A model generated the notes under the pieces. That model saw nothing but the letters and a program-made list of their open reading frames with translations, did no database searches and had not been told where the DNA came from. From Pedobacter planticolens (GTDB lineage Bacteria; Bacteroidota; Bacteroidia; Sphingobacteriales; Sphingobacteriaceae): a stretch of DNA of 64,000 nt. The stretch is from positions 1,674,001-1,738,000 of the forward strand of contig NZ_WNXD01000002.1 in assembly GCF_014172375.1 (NCBI RefSeq), written 5' to 3'. A program made the translations under genes and the position numbers. Below are positions 27,720 through 38,613 of the stretch, piece after piece (positions within the stretch are counted from its first letter, which is position 1; every line of letters starts with the position of its first letter).

Positions 27720-28463
27720 ATGGGTTTACTAGAAGGAAAAACCGCACTCATTACAGGTGCTTCAAAAGGAATAGGTCGCAAAATAGCCGAAAAATTTGCA
27801 GAACAAGGTGCTAACGTTGCATTTACTTATTTATCATCAGTAGAAAAAGGGCAAGCTTTAGAACAAGAACTACAAAGCTTTGGCACTAAAGTGAAAGGCT
27901 ACCGCTCTGATGCTTCTAAATTTAACGAAGCGGAGCAATTGATAAATGATATTGTAGCTGAGTTTGGTACTATTGACATCGTAGTTAACAACGCAGGGAT
28001 TACAAAAGATGGTTTGTTAATGCGTATGACAGAGGAAAATTGGGACGATGTAATGAATGTTAACTTGAAATCTGTTTTTAATGTAACCAAAGCAGTTTCT
28101 AAAGTAATGATGAAAGCTCGTAAAGGCATTTTCATTAATATGAGTTCTGTAGTTGGTGTAACTGGTAATGCTGGTCAGGCAAATTATGCAGCTTCAAAAG
28201 CAGGGATTATTGGTTTCACTAAATCAGTTGCTAAAGAATTGGGTTCTCGTAATATTCGCGCAAATGTGGTTGCACCAGGCTTTATTCGTACCGAAATGAC
28301 TGAAGTTTTAGATCCAGCAGTAGTTGCAGGTTGGGAAAAAGATATTCCATTAAAACGTGCTGGAGAAACAGAAGACATCGCGAATGTTTGTGTTTTCTTA
28401 GCATCAGATATGAGCGCTTACGTAACTGGACAAACTATTTCGGTTTGTGGTGGAATGCTGTAA
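27720..28463 (+). CDS. fabG: 3-oxoacyl-ACP reductase
   Basis: NADPH-dependent reductase of the fatty-acid elongation cycle. 247 residues of the short-chain dehydrogenase fold: GASKGIGR (residues 14-21), NNAG (about 89), catalytic Ser in NMSSVVG, and YAASKAG with catalytic Tyr/Lys. The tail SVCGGML is typical of FabG. It is not next to other fab genes; a bidirectional terminator separates it from the following gene. Confidence 0.93.
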   Translation: MGLLEGKTALITGASKGIGRKIAEKFAEQGANVAFTYLSSVEKGQALEQELQSFGTKVKGYRSDASKFNEAEQLINDIVAEFGTIDIVVNNAGITKDGLLMRMTEENWDDVMNVNLKSVFNVTKAVSKVMMKARKGIFINMSSVVGVTGNAGQANYAASKAGIIGFTKSVAKELGSRNIRANVVAPGFIRTEMTEVLDPAVVAGWEKDIPLKRAGETEDIANVCVFLASDMSAYVTGQTISVCGGML

Positions 28464-28512
28464 GTAAGAATAAAGATAAAAGAACAAGGAATAAAGACTG
28501 GTTCTATAACAT

Positions 28513-28538
28513 AAAGCTCTCCAATTTGGAGAGCTTTT
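28513..28538. terminator. Bidirectional terminator between fabG and the L,D-transpeptidase gene
   Basis: AAAGCTCTCCAA and TTGGAGAGCTTT form a perfect stem between the convergent genes, with T-rich sequence on one side and A-rich on the other. Confidence 0.85.
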
Positions 28539-29274
28539 ATTTTACCATATAATTTCCATTCACTTGGTCAACTTTTGCTAAGTTTTTATCCTTATCAAAT
28601 GCAGCGTATCCTTTTTGTAATGTTTGCCAAAAACTAGTTTGCTGAGGAAATTGAGTGCTATATTTTTTCATATTAGCATTCGTCATTTTAAAAGGAAAAA
28701 TATTTACAGGAATTTCTTCTTGTCCGCCATTGCGAGCTTCTACTGCCAAAACGTAAACTTCTTTTATCTTTTCATCGGTTAAAGGAATACAACCAATGGT
28801 TACGCAATTGCCGTGAATGTAAATATCTCCACCAGTTTTATTACCTTTTCCAGTTCTAATTGAATCAACTTTGTTTGGGTAATCAACTCCTAAAGATAAA
28901 TGAAAACTACTTTCCGGATTAAATACATTAATCTTGTAAAATCCTTCTGGCGTTTGCCCATCACCTTCAATTACTTTTGGACCTAAAGTGCCAGAGTGTG
29001 CACAGAAATCATACGTTTTAAATAATTTATAGTGCTTTTTATCAGGTGTTTTTAACCATAACTCTAATTTCCCCTCGCTTTTATAAGCTGCGATATACAG
29101 ATTAAAACTACCATTCACTCCTGCTTTTTGTAATTCGCTTTGCAGAGATGTCCATTTCTCAGCATAGGCATTTTTAACACGTTCAAATTTTAATTGATTT
29201 TGCTTAAAAGTGTTTTGAGCAAATGCAGGTATGGTCATCATAAGAATGAGCATTAACTTTATAACTATTTTCAT
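28537..29274 (-). CDS. L,D-transpeptidase (YafK-like), secreted
   Basis: 245 residues with a signal peptide ending FAQ. The catalytic domain shows IYIHGNCVTIGCIPLTDEKI: the conserved His and the Cys in the G-C-I-P-L context of the YkuD/YafK family. Predicted to act on peptidoglycan or on peptidoglycan-protein links in the periplasm. Upstream features (CAHSGTLGPKVIEGDGQTPEG) also match YafK. Monocistronic. Confidence 0.9.
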   Translation of the reverse strand: MKIVIKLMLILMMTIPAFAQNTFKQNQLKFERVKNAYAEKWTSLQSELQKAGVNGSFNLYIAAYKSEGKLELWLKTPDKKHYKLFKTYDFCAHSGTLGPKVIEGDGQTPEGFYKINVFNPESSFHLSLGVDYPNKVDSIRTGKGNKTGGDIYIHGNCVTIGCIPLTDEKIKEVYVLAVEARNGGQEEIPVNIFPFKMTNANMKKYSTQFPQQTSFWQTLQKGYAAFDKDKNLAKVDQVNGNYMVK

Positions 29275-29343
29275 GAGCGTATCTATTTCGCTAACAAATT
29301 ACGTTGATTTTTTTAGAAAATTAGCATCTTTACGTTTAAGCTT

Positions 29344-31428
29344 ATGGGCAATTATTTTTCAGCATATTCTATACTTACTTTTCTTGCCTGCCTTTTATTA
29401 GGTTGTTTGTATGCTTGGCTTTTATATCGAAAAAATAGAAATCTTCATCAGAATTTAAAATACGCACTTACAATTTTAAGAATACTGGTAATTGCGGCTA
29501 TTGCTTGGTTGCTTTTCGCCCCTTTAGTAAAACGGATTTCTTATACGCCCGAAAAACCAATTGTTGTTTTAGCTCATGATAACTCTATTTCTGTTGATGA
29601 AATTGAACCAGTAGGATTTAATAAACTTAAATACCAACAAGATTTAAAACAGTTAGCAGATCAGCTTTCTGCTAAGTACGAAGTGAAAACGTACAGTTTT
29701 AGTGACAGTATTAAAAGTGGCTTAAATTTTTCTGGACAAGGTAAATTGAGCAATGCTTCGTTATTATTCAATCAGTTAAATGATGAATTATTAAATAGAA
29801 ATGTCGGAGCTATCATTCTAGCTAGTGATGGTATTTTTAATCGTGGTGGTAATCCATTATATGAATTAAATAAAATAAAAATACCCGTTTATACTATTGC
29901 CATGGGCGATACCATTCCAAAACGAGATGTTTTAATTGCCAATGTGAACTATAACAATTTGGTTTATTTAGATAATGAATTTACGTTGGATGTGCAGGTG
30001 CAAGCCTATGAAAGTAAAGGAGAAACCACTCAGCTTTCGGTTTTAGAAAATGGTGCGAAAGTTAAAGAACAAAGTATAGTTATTAACTCAAATAGCTTTG
30101 TGAAAGATGTACAGATAAAACTAAAGGCAAATAAAATTGGCATACAGAAATACACTATCAATTTGTCATCCTTAAAAAACGAGATCACGACCAAAAACAA
30201 TAGCCAAACTATTTTTATAGAAGTGATTGATGCTCGTCAAAAAGTATTATTAGCGGCTGCGGCTCCTCATCCCGATCTAGCTACAATAAAACAAGCTATT
30301 GAACTAAATAAACATTATGAAGTTACCATTGCTTTGGCAGATGAACTGAATACAGTTGACCCAAATAAATACAGTTTAGCCATTTTATATCAATTGCCCA
30401 ATACTGGAAATACGGCTACAACTTTGATTACTAAACTTCAAGAAGCAAAATTATCCCTTTGGTATATTTTAGGCGCACAAAGCAATATTGGTGCTTTTAA
30501 TCAGGTGCAAAAAACACTCAATTTTAGTAGAGCAAATGGCTCTTTACAGGAAGTTTTTCCTTATCCTGATGCTAATTTCACAACTTTTAATTTGGATGCC
30601 ACAGCATTAAAGCAATTGAATACGTATGATCCTTTACAAATTCCTTTTGCCAATTTAAGCATTAATGGAAATTACACTGCCGCTTTAAATCAACGGATTG
30701 GTAAAATTAACACACAAAGTCCGTTGCTGTTTTTTATAGATGATAATGGCAGAAAACTAGGATTTTTACTAGGAGAGGGCATTTGGAAATGGAAGTTGGA
30801 AGAAGCAAAAAATGAACAAAGTCTGCCATTGGTTAATGAGTTGATTTCTAAAACTGTACAATATCTTTCTGTTAAGGATGATAAACGAAAATTTAAAGTG
30901 TACAGTACAAAAAGCACCTTTGATGAAAATGAAAACATTGTTTTAAACGCAACTTTATATAATGATGCTTACGAACCTGTAAATACACCAGACGTAAATG
31001 TTCAAGTTAAAAACACTGACGGGAAGACGTTTAATTATACGTTTTCTAAATTCGGCACTACGTATCGGTTAGATGCTGGCACTATGCCGCAAGGAAATTA
31101 TACTTACCTAGCCAGCACTGTTTTGGGCGATAAGAAATATACTTCTTCTGGTGCTTTTTATGTAAATGCTTTGATAGCCGAATACCAACAAACTACTGCT
31201 AATCATCAATTATTGTACACTATGGCACAGCAAACTGGTGGTAAAATGGTTATGCCAGCTAATTTGTTAAGTTTGGTTAATGAATTGGAAAAAAGTGGAC
31301 AACTAAAAACAATAAGTTATGAAGACCGTAAATATGAAGAGCTCATTAATTTAAAATGGTTATTTGGATTAATTGTACTTTTATTAACCACAGAATGGTT
31401 TTTAAGAAAACGTAATGGAGAAATATAA
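29344..31428 (+). CDS. Large membrane protein with VWA-like domain
   Basis: 694 residues. Two transmembrane helices occur at the N-terminus (about 8-28 and 40-58), then an extracytoplasmic region beginning VVLAHDNSISVDE, a MIDAS-like DxSxS variant of a von Willebrand A fold, with LASDGIFNRGG further on. Beta-rich domains and a final transmembrane helix (about 672-688) before a basic tail complete it. This architecture occurs in Bacteroidetes BatA/aerotolerance-like proteins of unknown function. Its stop overlaps the next gene's ATG by one base, suggesting coupling. Confidence 0.8.
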   Translation: MGNYFSAYSILTFLACLLLGCLYAWLLYRKNRNLHQNLKYALTILRILVIAAIAWLLFAPLVKRISYTPEKPIVVLAHDNSISVDEIEPVGFNKLKYQQDLKQLADQLSAKYEVKTYSFSDSIKSGLNFSGQGKLSNASLLFNQLNDELLNRNVGAIILASDGIFNRGGNPLYELNKIKIPVYTIAMGDTIPKRDVLIANVNYNNLVYLDNEFTLDVQVQAYESKGETTQLSVLENGAKVKEQSIVINSNSFVKDVQIKLKANKIGIQKYTINLSSLKNEITTKNNSQTIFIEVIDARQKVLLAAAAPHPDLATIKQAIELNKHYEVTIALADELNTVDPNKYSLAILYQLPNTGNTATTLITKLQEAKLSLWYILGAQSNIGAFNQVQKTLNFSRANGSLQEVFPYPDANFTTFNLDATALKQLNTYDPLQIPFANLSINGNYTAALNQRIGKINTQSPLLFFIDDNGRKLGFLLGEGIWKWKLEEAKNEQSLPLVNELISKTVQYLSVKDDKRKFKVYSTKSTFDENENIVLNATLYNDAYEPVNTPDVNVQVKNTDGKTFNYTFSKFGTTYRLDAGTMPQGNYTYLASTVLGDKKYTSSGAFYVNALIAEYQQTTANHQLLYTMAQQTGGKMVMPANLLSLVNELEKSGQLKTISYEDRKYEELINLKWLFGLIVLLLTTEWFLRKRNGEI

Positions 31429-32039
31429 TGGATGGTAACACTACATATGTAATTGAAATATTAGGAACTGTCGCCTTTGCCATTTCTGGTTCTTTTGCGG
31501 CTATGCAAAGACGCTTAGATCCTTTTGGCGTACTTATTATTGCTTTTGTAACGTCTATTGGAGGAGGAACAGTTCGCGATTTACTGCTTGGAGATACACC
31601 AGTAGCTTGGATGAGAGATGTAAATTATTGCTTACTTATTTTAGTTACGTCTTTGCTTACTATTTTTTTCAAAACTCAAATTAAAAAGTTTAAGGTTACT
31701 CTTTTCTTATTCGATTCGCTGGGGTTAGGCTTATTTACCTTAGTTGGAGTGCAAAAAGGAATTGTTTTTGGATTAAGTCCAGGTATTTGTGTAGCACTCG
31801 GAACAATTACTGGATGTTTTGGAGGGGTAATTCGTGATACCTTATTAAATACAATTCCTTTAATTTTTAGAAAAGAAATTTATGCAACAGCTTGCATTTT
31901 AGGTGGTGTACTTTACTTTGCTCTACTGTATTTTAATCTCAAAGCAGACGTTGCTAAAATTATTGTAATTGCTTTTATTTTTACCTTAAGGATAATCGTG
32001 GTTCGCTATAAATTAGCCTTGCCAAGATTTGGGTACTGA
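31428..32039 (+). CDS. TRIC-type cation channel family protein (UPF0126/YicG)
   Basis: 203 residues with about seven transmembrane helices arranged as two repeats. Each carries a glycine-rich turn: GGGTVRDLLLGDTPVAWMRD and GCFGGVIRDTLLNTIPLIF. This is diagnostic of the bacterial TRIC/UPF0126 family, reported as cation channels. It overlaps the VWA-like gene by one base (TAATG), so the two are likely one operon. Confidence 0.9.
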   Translation: MDGNTTYVIEILGTVAFAISGSFAAMQRRLDPFGVLIIAFVTSIGGGTVRDLLLGDTPVAWMRDVNYCLLILVTSLLTIFFKTQIKKFKVTLFLFDSLGLGLFTLVGVQKGIVFGLSPGICVALGTITGCFGGVIRDTLLNTIPLIFRKEIYATACILGGVLYFALLYFNLKADVAKIIVIAFIFTLRIIVVRYKLALPRFGY

Positions 32040-32115
32040 CAATAATGGAAGAAGGAGGATGTAAATCACTAACTGTTATCCTGTAAATCAGTTAATCCTA
32101 TAAATCCTGATCCTG

Positions 32116-32613
32116 TTAAGGGTATAAAAACTCTTCTAGTTTTCCTTTTTGGTTGGCATCATTTAATTGCCATAACTCTTTAGACCAACTTTTCTTATCA
32201 TCTTGTTTATCTAAATAAGGAAGTACTAAACGCATGGCACCTAAAACTAATGTCTTTTGATCTTTAATCGTAGTGTTTTCTAAAGTGAATTTGGTTAAGC
32301 TCGCCATGTACATTAACATCAAATCAGAATCAGTATTAAAAAACTTTGTGTCTTTATCTTCAAGAAAAAAAGTATAATCAAGCGTACCGTTCATCCATTT
32401 AATTAAAAACTGTCCAGCTTCTGTTCTTGAACTGTTCTTTTTATTAATTGGTGTATCAAATAGGTAAGTGGTAACTTTTAAAGCTACTGGTTCAGTATCT
32501 TTAAAATGAGCGCTTTTATTTAACTTAATGTGCTTTAAGTTGGGTAATTCTTGCGAGTAAGAATAATAAATGCTTGAGGAAAGCAACAAGAAAAATAGGA
32601 TTATTTTTTTCAT
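32116..32613 (-). CDS. Secreted protein of unknown function
   Basis: 165 residues with a signal peptide (MKKIILFFLLLSSSIYYSYS). The mature protein is mixed alpha/beta with WMNGTLDYTFFLEDKDTKFF. I do not recognise it. It follows the FtsB-like gene on the same strand after about 90 bases. Confidence 0.65.
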   Translation of the reverse strand: MKKIILFFLLLSSSIYYSYSQELPNLKHIKLNKSAHFKDTEPVALKVTTYLFDTPINKKNSSRTEAGQFLIKWMNGTLDYTFFLEDKDTKFFNTDSDLMLMYMASLTKFTLENTTIKDQKTLVLGAMRLVLPYLDKQDDKKSWSKELWQLNDANQKGKLEEFLYP

Positions 32614-32705
32614 AACACTCTTGCAGAGTTAATTCATATTCTTTCTATGCGAATATAAAGCATTACAATGAAAATTATGTTGAAAATATTTTATTAACCG
32701 GATGG

Positions 32706-33005
32706 TTATTTTTTGGTGTCGCCTTTAACAATTACAAAAACATCTTCATTGTCTTTTTTCATGAAATATTTTTCACGAGCAAACTTTTCTGTAGTTACTA
32801 AATTGCTGTCTAGTTCTTTAAGATCTTTTTTAACCAAAGCAGTTTCCTTTGTATAGAAATCTTTTTCCTGCTGTAATTTGTTTACTTCTGCACGATATTC
32901 ATATTGAGAAAGCATATCATTTTTATCAAAAAACAACATCCATACTGCAAAAGCCACAACAGCTAAAAAGTATTTATTACGCAAAAGTTCTAATAACCGC
33001 TTCAT
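32706..33005 (-). CDS. Septum-formation initiator (FtsB/DivIC family)
   Basis: 99 residues: a short cytoplasmic start, one transmembrane helix (YFLAVVAFAVWMLFF), then a periplasmic coiled coil (YRAEVNKLQQEKDFYTKETALVKKDLKEL) and the conserved FAREKYFMKKDNEDVFVI segment. This is typical of FtsB/DivIC, which bridges FtsL and FtsQ in the divisome. A minus-strand TATATTTG at 33011-33018 ends about six bases before the ATG, so the mRNA may be nearly leaderless. Confidence 0.88.
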   Translation of the reverse strand: MKRLLELLRNKYFLAVVAFAVWMLFFDKNDMLSQYEYRAEVNKLQQEKDFYTKETALVKKDLKELDSNLVTTEKFAREKYFMKKDNEDVFVIVKGDTKK

Positions 33006-33195
33006 TAAGACAAATATAGTATTAAATAAAAACTTCCGAAGGTTTTAAATCTTCTGATGTTTTGCAAATGTGTTTATCAACTTGTTAACATCTTAATTAT
33101 TTTGTTATTCTAAAATTGAAACAAAATATCAACGCTTAAAATTAGATAAATAGCATTATTTTAGTAGTTTAAGGCGTTTTTAATTATTCCCATTC

Positions 33196-35349
33196 ATGAA
33201 GATTTTAACCAGAATTACATTAATTGCCCTTTTTTTATTTTTTAGTAGTCTCTCTTTTACTTACGCACAAGATTTTAGTTCCGTTAAAGCAATTGCGCAA
33301 AGAAGAGTTCCATGGTTAGCCTCAGCACTTAAATTTTCAAAGCTTGCTTCAACAGAAAAAGATGTTTTTGAGCTTTCTGCTGATCAGAAAAATGTTTATA
33401 TCGCCGCCTCCAATGCAAATGCAGCATCGCAAGCGTTGGGTTGGTATCTTAAATATTATTGTCATAAAAGTTTGTCGCACATGGGCGATAACCTTTCAGC
33501 CCCTAAAACATTGCCTATCCTTAAAAACAAGGTTAGAATTAGTTCTCCTTATCGTTTCAGATATGCACTAAACTATTGCACCATTAATTATTCGATGAGC
33601 TTTTATACTTGGGCAGATTGGGAAAAGGAGTTAGATTGGATGGCATTAAACGGTGTTAATTTAATGCTAGCTCCTGTTGGTATGGAGGCCGTTTGGCAAA
33701 ATACCCTTAAAAAAGTTGGTTATACGCAAGATGAAACACTGGCATTTATCCCAGGCCCAGCATTTTCTGCTTGGTGGTTAATGGGGAATTTAGAAGGTTG
33801 GGGTGGGCCAGTTACGCAACAGCACATTAACAAACAAGTGTTGTTAGAGCAACAAATTTTAAAACGAATGGCAGAAGTTGGTATTGAACCTGTAATGCAT
33901 GGTTTTTATGGGATGATTCCGACTAGCTTAAAACAGAAATTAAAAATTGAAGTAGTTTCTCAAGGAAAATGGGCAGGAGGTTTTGCAAGGCCTGATTTTT
34001 TAAATCCAAGTGATCCACAATTTGCTCAGATAGCCAACATCTATTATGATGAAATGAGAAAATTATACGGTAAAAATCTTCATTATTTTGGTGGAGATCC
34101 TTTTCATGAGGGAGGCTCTAGTGCAGGACTTGATGTATCGCTTGCTGCCAGTAAAATTCAAGAAACAATGCAGTTCAATTTTCCAAATAGTACTTGGGTT
34201 TTACAAGGTTGGGGAGCAAATCCATCTACCAAACTGTTAGCAGGGCTGAATAAAAAAAATGCATTGATTATTGAACTTTTTGGCGAAAACACCAGCAATT
34301 ACGAAAAAACAAAAGCTTATCAGGGTACACCTTTTATATGGAGTAATGTGAGCAATTTTGGTGAAAAGAATGGAGTTTATGGTCGTTTGCAGCGTTTTGC
34401 AGATGAAATATATAAAGCAAAAAACAGTGAGTATGGACCTTATTTAAGTGGAGTAGGTATTATTCCCGAAGGTATTTATAATAATCCTGTGGCATACGAT
34501 TTGATGCTAGAATTAGGTTGGCATGATGAAAAGGTAGATGTAAGTAAGTGGTTAAATCAATACCAACTGTACCGTTATGGCCCAAACGATGCGACTGTTT
34601 CAAAAGCTTGGCAACAGCTCTTAGCAACTGCCTATAATAGCCCTACAGGATATCAAGAAGGACCCTCTGAATCTGTTTTATGTGCTAGACCAGCTCTAGA
34701 TATCAAAACAGTATCTTCATGGGGAACTATAACAAGAAATTACGATACTTTAAAATTTAAAGAAGCTGTTCGGCTCTTTGTGCTGCCGGCAAATAAATTT
34801 AGAAACAGTGAAACCTATCAGGTAGATCGCATCGACTTTGTTAGACAGGTTTTAGCTAATAAAGCATTAAATGTTTATCAGCAAATGTGCAATGCGATTA
34901 AAGCTAAAGATGTAAATGCATTTAAGCAAAATAGTAAATTATTTACCATGATGATTTTGAAACAAGATGCATTATTGGGTAATAATCAATTTTTTACAGT
35001 GAATAGATGGCTTAAACAAGCAAAAAACATGGCTGGAATAGATGCTGTTGAACAAACGAATGCCTTAAAAAATGCTAAGGTTCAAATTACGTATTGGGGT
35101 GCTGATAATCCAGAAACGAACTTACGAGATTATGCTAACAAGGAATGGAATGGAATTCTAGGTTCATTGTATTTAGATAGATGGAAGAAATTTATTAATT
35201 ATCAATTGGAGTTAATGGATGGAAAAGAAGCGAAAGTTCCTGACTATTTTACAATGGAAAAAGAATGGTCAGAAAGTAAAGAAATGTTTGAACCTAAAAA
35301 ACTAAATGAAAAAGAGTTAAATAGTTTAATTACCGAAATTATGAAATAA
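33196..35349 (+). CDS. Secreted alpha-N-acetylglucosaminidase (GH89)
   Basis: 717 residues with a signal peptide ending YAQ. Layout as in NAGLU: an N-terminal small domain (SNANAASQALGWYLKYYCH), a TIM barrel starting RFRYALNYCTINYSMSFYTWADWEKELDWMALNG, substrate-site segments FGGDPFHEGG and IELFGEN, and an all-helical C-terminal domain. It cleaves terminal alpha-N-acetylglucosamine from glycans such as heparan sulfate or mucin by family knowledge. Not in a polysaccharide-utilisation locus here. A bidirectional terminator separates it from eno. Confidence 0.92.
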   Translation: MKILTRITLIALFLFFSSLSFTYAQDFSSVKAIAQRRVPWLASALKFSKLASTEKDVFELSADQKNVYIAASNANAASQALGWYLKYYCHKSLSHMGDNLSAPKTLPILKNKVRISSPYRFRYALNYCTINYSMSFYTWADWEKELDWMALNGVNLMLAPVGMEAVWQNTLKKVGYTQDETLAFIPGPAFSAWWLMGNLEGWGGPVTQQHINKQVLLEQQILKRMAEVGIEPVMHGFYGMIPTSLKQKLKIEVVSQGKWAGGFARPDFLNPSDPQFAQIANIYYDEMRKLYGKNLHYFGGDPFHEGGSSAGLDVSLAASKIQETMQFNFPNSTWVLQGWGANPSTKLLAGLNKKNALIIELFGENTSNYEKTKAYQGTPFIWSNVSNFGEKNGVYGRLQRFADEIYKAKNSEYGPYLSGVGIIPEGIYNNPVAYDLMLELGWHDEKVDVSKWLNQYQLYRYGPNDATVSKAWQQLLATAYNSPTGYQEGPSESVLCARPALDIKTVSSWGTITRNYDTLKFKEAVRLFVLPANKFRNSETYQVDRIDFVRQVLANKALNVYQQMCNAIKAKDVNAFKQNSKLFTMMILKQDALLGNNQFFTVNRWLKQAKNMAGIDAVEQTNALKNAKVQITYWGADNPETNLRDYANKEWNGILGSLYLDRWKKFINYQLELMDGKEAKVPDYFTMEKEWSESKEMFEPKKLNEKELNSLITEIMK

Positions 35350-35350
35350 G

Positions 35351-35385
35351 AAAAGCCGCTGGAAATTTAATTTCCAGCGGCTTTT
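35351..35385. terminator. Strong bidirectional terminator between GH89 and eno
   Basis: AAAAGCCGCTGGAAAT and ATTTCCAGCGGCTTTT form a near-perfect long stem with only a few loop bases between convergent genes. Confidence 0.9.
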
Positions 35386-35415
35386 AAGTTTATATATGTT
35401 AAACCTGTAGTAGGC

Positions 35416-36795
<1,380 letters not shown>

Positions 36796-36867
36796 TTATA
36801 AGGAGGGATACGCTTAATTTTTTAATAAATCGAAGAAAATCAGTTGTATAGACGAAATAAATTCTAA

Positions 36868-37431
36868 TTATTCGATTTCCATTTTATGTTTAGCATCTAC
36901 CCAATACAGTAATTCATTTACAAAAATGGCAGCTCTTTTATCGGTAGCTGCTTCGTCACTGGGTAAGCCATTCTCATCAAATGTTTTTTCTACAGTACCT
37001 ACTGGGAACATTGCCGGAATTGTTAATGCGCCAATTTTCCATAATGTAAATTGTAAGGATGTAAGTACTTGTGCACCAGCAAATGCTCCTGCCGAAACTG
37101 TTGAAATAGCAATGGGTTTACGTTTCCATTCTGCATACAATAAATCGGTAACATTTTTTAAACTAGCAGGATAACCACCATTGTATTCTGGAGTTACAAT
37201 GATAATACCATCGGCTTTGGTTACTTCATCAGCAAAAGAAAGCATAGCTTCTGAAGGATTGGAAATAAATCGTAATCGTTCCTCAAAAATTGGAAAGTTA
37301 TATTCTTTTAGATCAAGAATCTTGACGTTTGCTAATTTATTTTCTTCTAAAAACTTTTTAAAATAAAGTGCAACACGATGGCTATTTCGACCATTTCTAA
37401 CACTAGCGGAGATGATGGCAATATTTTTCAT
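36868..37431 (-). CDS. NADPH-dependent FMN reductase family protein
   Basis: 187 residues of flavodoxin-like fold. The phosphate loop SASVRNGRNSHR near the N-terminus and TPEYNGGYPASLKNVTDLL are the hallmark of the NADPH-dependent FMN/azo/quinone reductase family. The physiological acceptor is unknown. It lies just upstream of (and divergent in function from) the ABC-2 export genes on the same strand; separate promoters are likely. Confidence 0.88.
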   Translation of the reverse strand: MKNIAIISASVRNGRNSHRVALYFKKFLEENKLANVKILDLKEYNFPIFEERLRFISNPSEAMLSFADEVTKADGIIIVTPEYNGGYPASLKNVTDLLYAEWKRKPIAISTVSAGAFAGAQVLTSLQFTLWKIGALTIPAMFPVGTVEKTFDENGLPSDEAATDKRAAIFVNELLYWVDAKHKMEIE

Positions 37432-37458
37432 ACCCTAAGATACGACTAGACTTTTAAA

Positions 37459-38553
37459 TTAAGACTCCCATTTAAATGTTTTAACCGCTACTGCATAAAT
37501 TCCGATACCCCAAATTAGCATAATGAGCATTTGGTGTTTTACATCCCAAAGGTTAGCGCCTTCAAAGGCTACTTTGCGCATCGCATCGTTTAAATAGGTT
37601 AGGGGTAAAGCTCTGCTTATGGGTTGTAACCACGTTGGAAATGCATCTATCGAAAAGAAAGTACCCGATAGTAAAAATTGAGGTAATGTAATAATATTAG
37701 ATATTGGCGGGATAGTACTCTCGCTTTTTGCTAATCCGGAAACAACGAAACCAAATCCCATAAATACAATTACTCCCATCGTTGCTAAAACGAGCATATT
37801 TATAACCGTGACGGCGCCATTAATTAAGGTGAACTTAAAGCCAAAGTGCCCGATTAAAATAATAAACAAAGCGCCTAATAAAGCAAAACCAATACGAGCT
37901 ATACCTTCACCCAATACAATACTTGATCGTTTTACAGGGGTAGCAAAGAAACGCTTTATCACTAAATTTTGACGTAAACTAAAGAATACGAAAGCTGTAC
38001 CAAACACACCTGTACTTAATAAAGAGAAACCTAATTGTCCTGGTAAAATAAAATCTATAGTGCGATACAAACGACCGTTTACTGTACTTGCTCTAATTTC
38101 TGTAATGGTTGGTTTTAAATTCTGAGTATTTAAATTATACGAAAGCTCGTTTAAAACCGATTTTAAAATATTGCCTTTATCTAAAGATGCTGAGGTATAT
38201 TTAACGTTTGTAAAATAGGCTGGTACATGAGCTGGGTTTTTCTCTACACCAATCACTGCATCAAAATCTCCTTTTTCTAATCCTTTATTAATGGTTGCTA
38301 AGTTATCATCTTTAGTTAATCTGATGACAGGAATTTTTTCTAATGCAGCTATAATTGGATTTTGTAAATCTGAACCTGGTGCTACTGCGACATCTATTTT
38401 AGTGCCACCACCACCTAAAAATCCAAATACTAAAATAAAAATTAATGGAAAAGCTAAGGTGAAGACTACCGCAGATGGGCTGCGCATAATTGATCTGAAA
38501 CTTGCTTTTGCTAATGCTAAAGTGGCTTTGGTATTACTGTATGGTGTTTGCAT
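37459..38553 (-). CDS. ABC-2 type transporter permease
   Basis: 364 residues with one N-terminal and about five C-terminal transmembrane helices, and an extracytoplasmic domain between (about residues 50-165). It pairs with the ATPase gene 60 bases upstream on the same strand. Together they form an ABC-2 exporter of the DrrAB/YhfO-like type. NIITLPQFLLSGTFFSIDAFPTWLQ is the typical ABC-2 signature region. The substrate is unknown; related systems export drugs, lipids or polymers. Confidence 0.9.
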   Translation of the reverse strand: MQTPYSNTKATLALAKASFRSIMRSPSAVVFTLAFPLIFILVFGFLGGGGTKIDVAVAPGSDLQNPIIAALEKIPVIRLTKDDNLATINKGLEKGDFDAVIGVEKNPAHVPAYFTNVKYTSASLDKGNILKSVLNELSYNLNTQNLKPTITEIRASTVNGRLYRTIDFILPGQLGFSLLSTGVFGTAFVFFSLRQNLVIKRFFATPVKRSSIVLGEGIARIGFALLGALFIILIGHFGFKFTLINGAVTVINMLVLATMGVIVFMGFGFVVSGLAKSESTIPPISNIITLPQFLLSGTFFSIDAFPTWLQPISRALPLTYLNDAMRKVAFEGANLWDVKHQMLIMLIWGIGIYAVAVKTFKWES

Positions 38554-38613
38554 TTTTTGTTAAGGGTTAAAAAAGTTGTAAGGTTGTAATGTTGAAAAGT
38601 TCAATGGTTGGGG

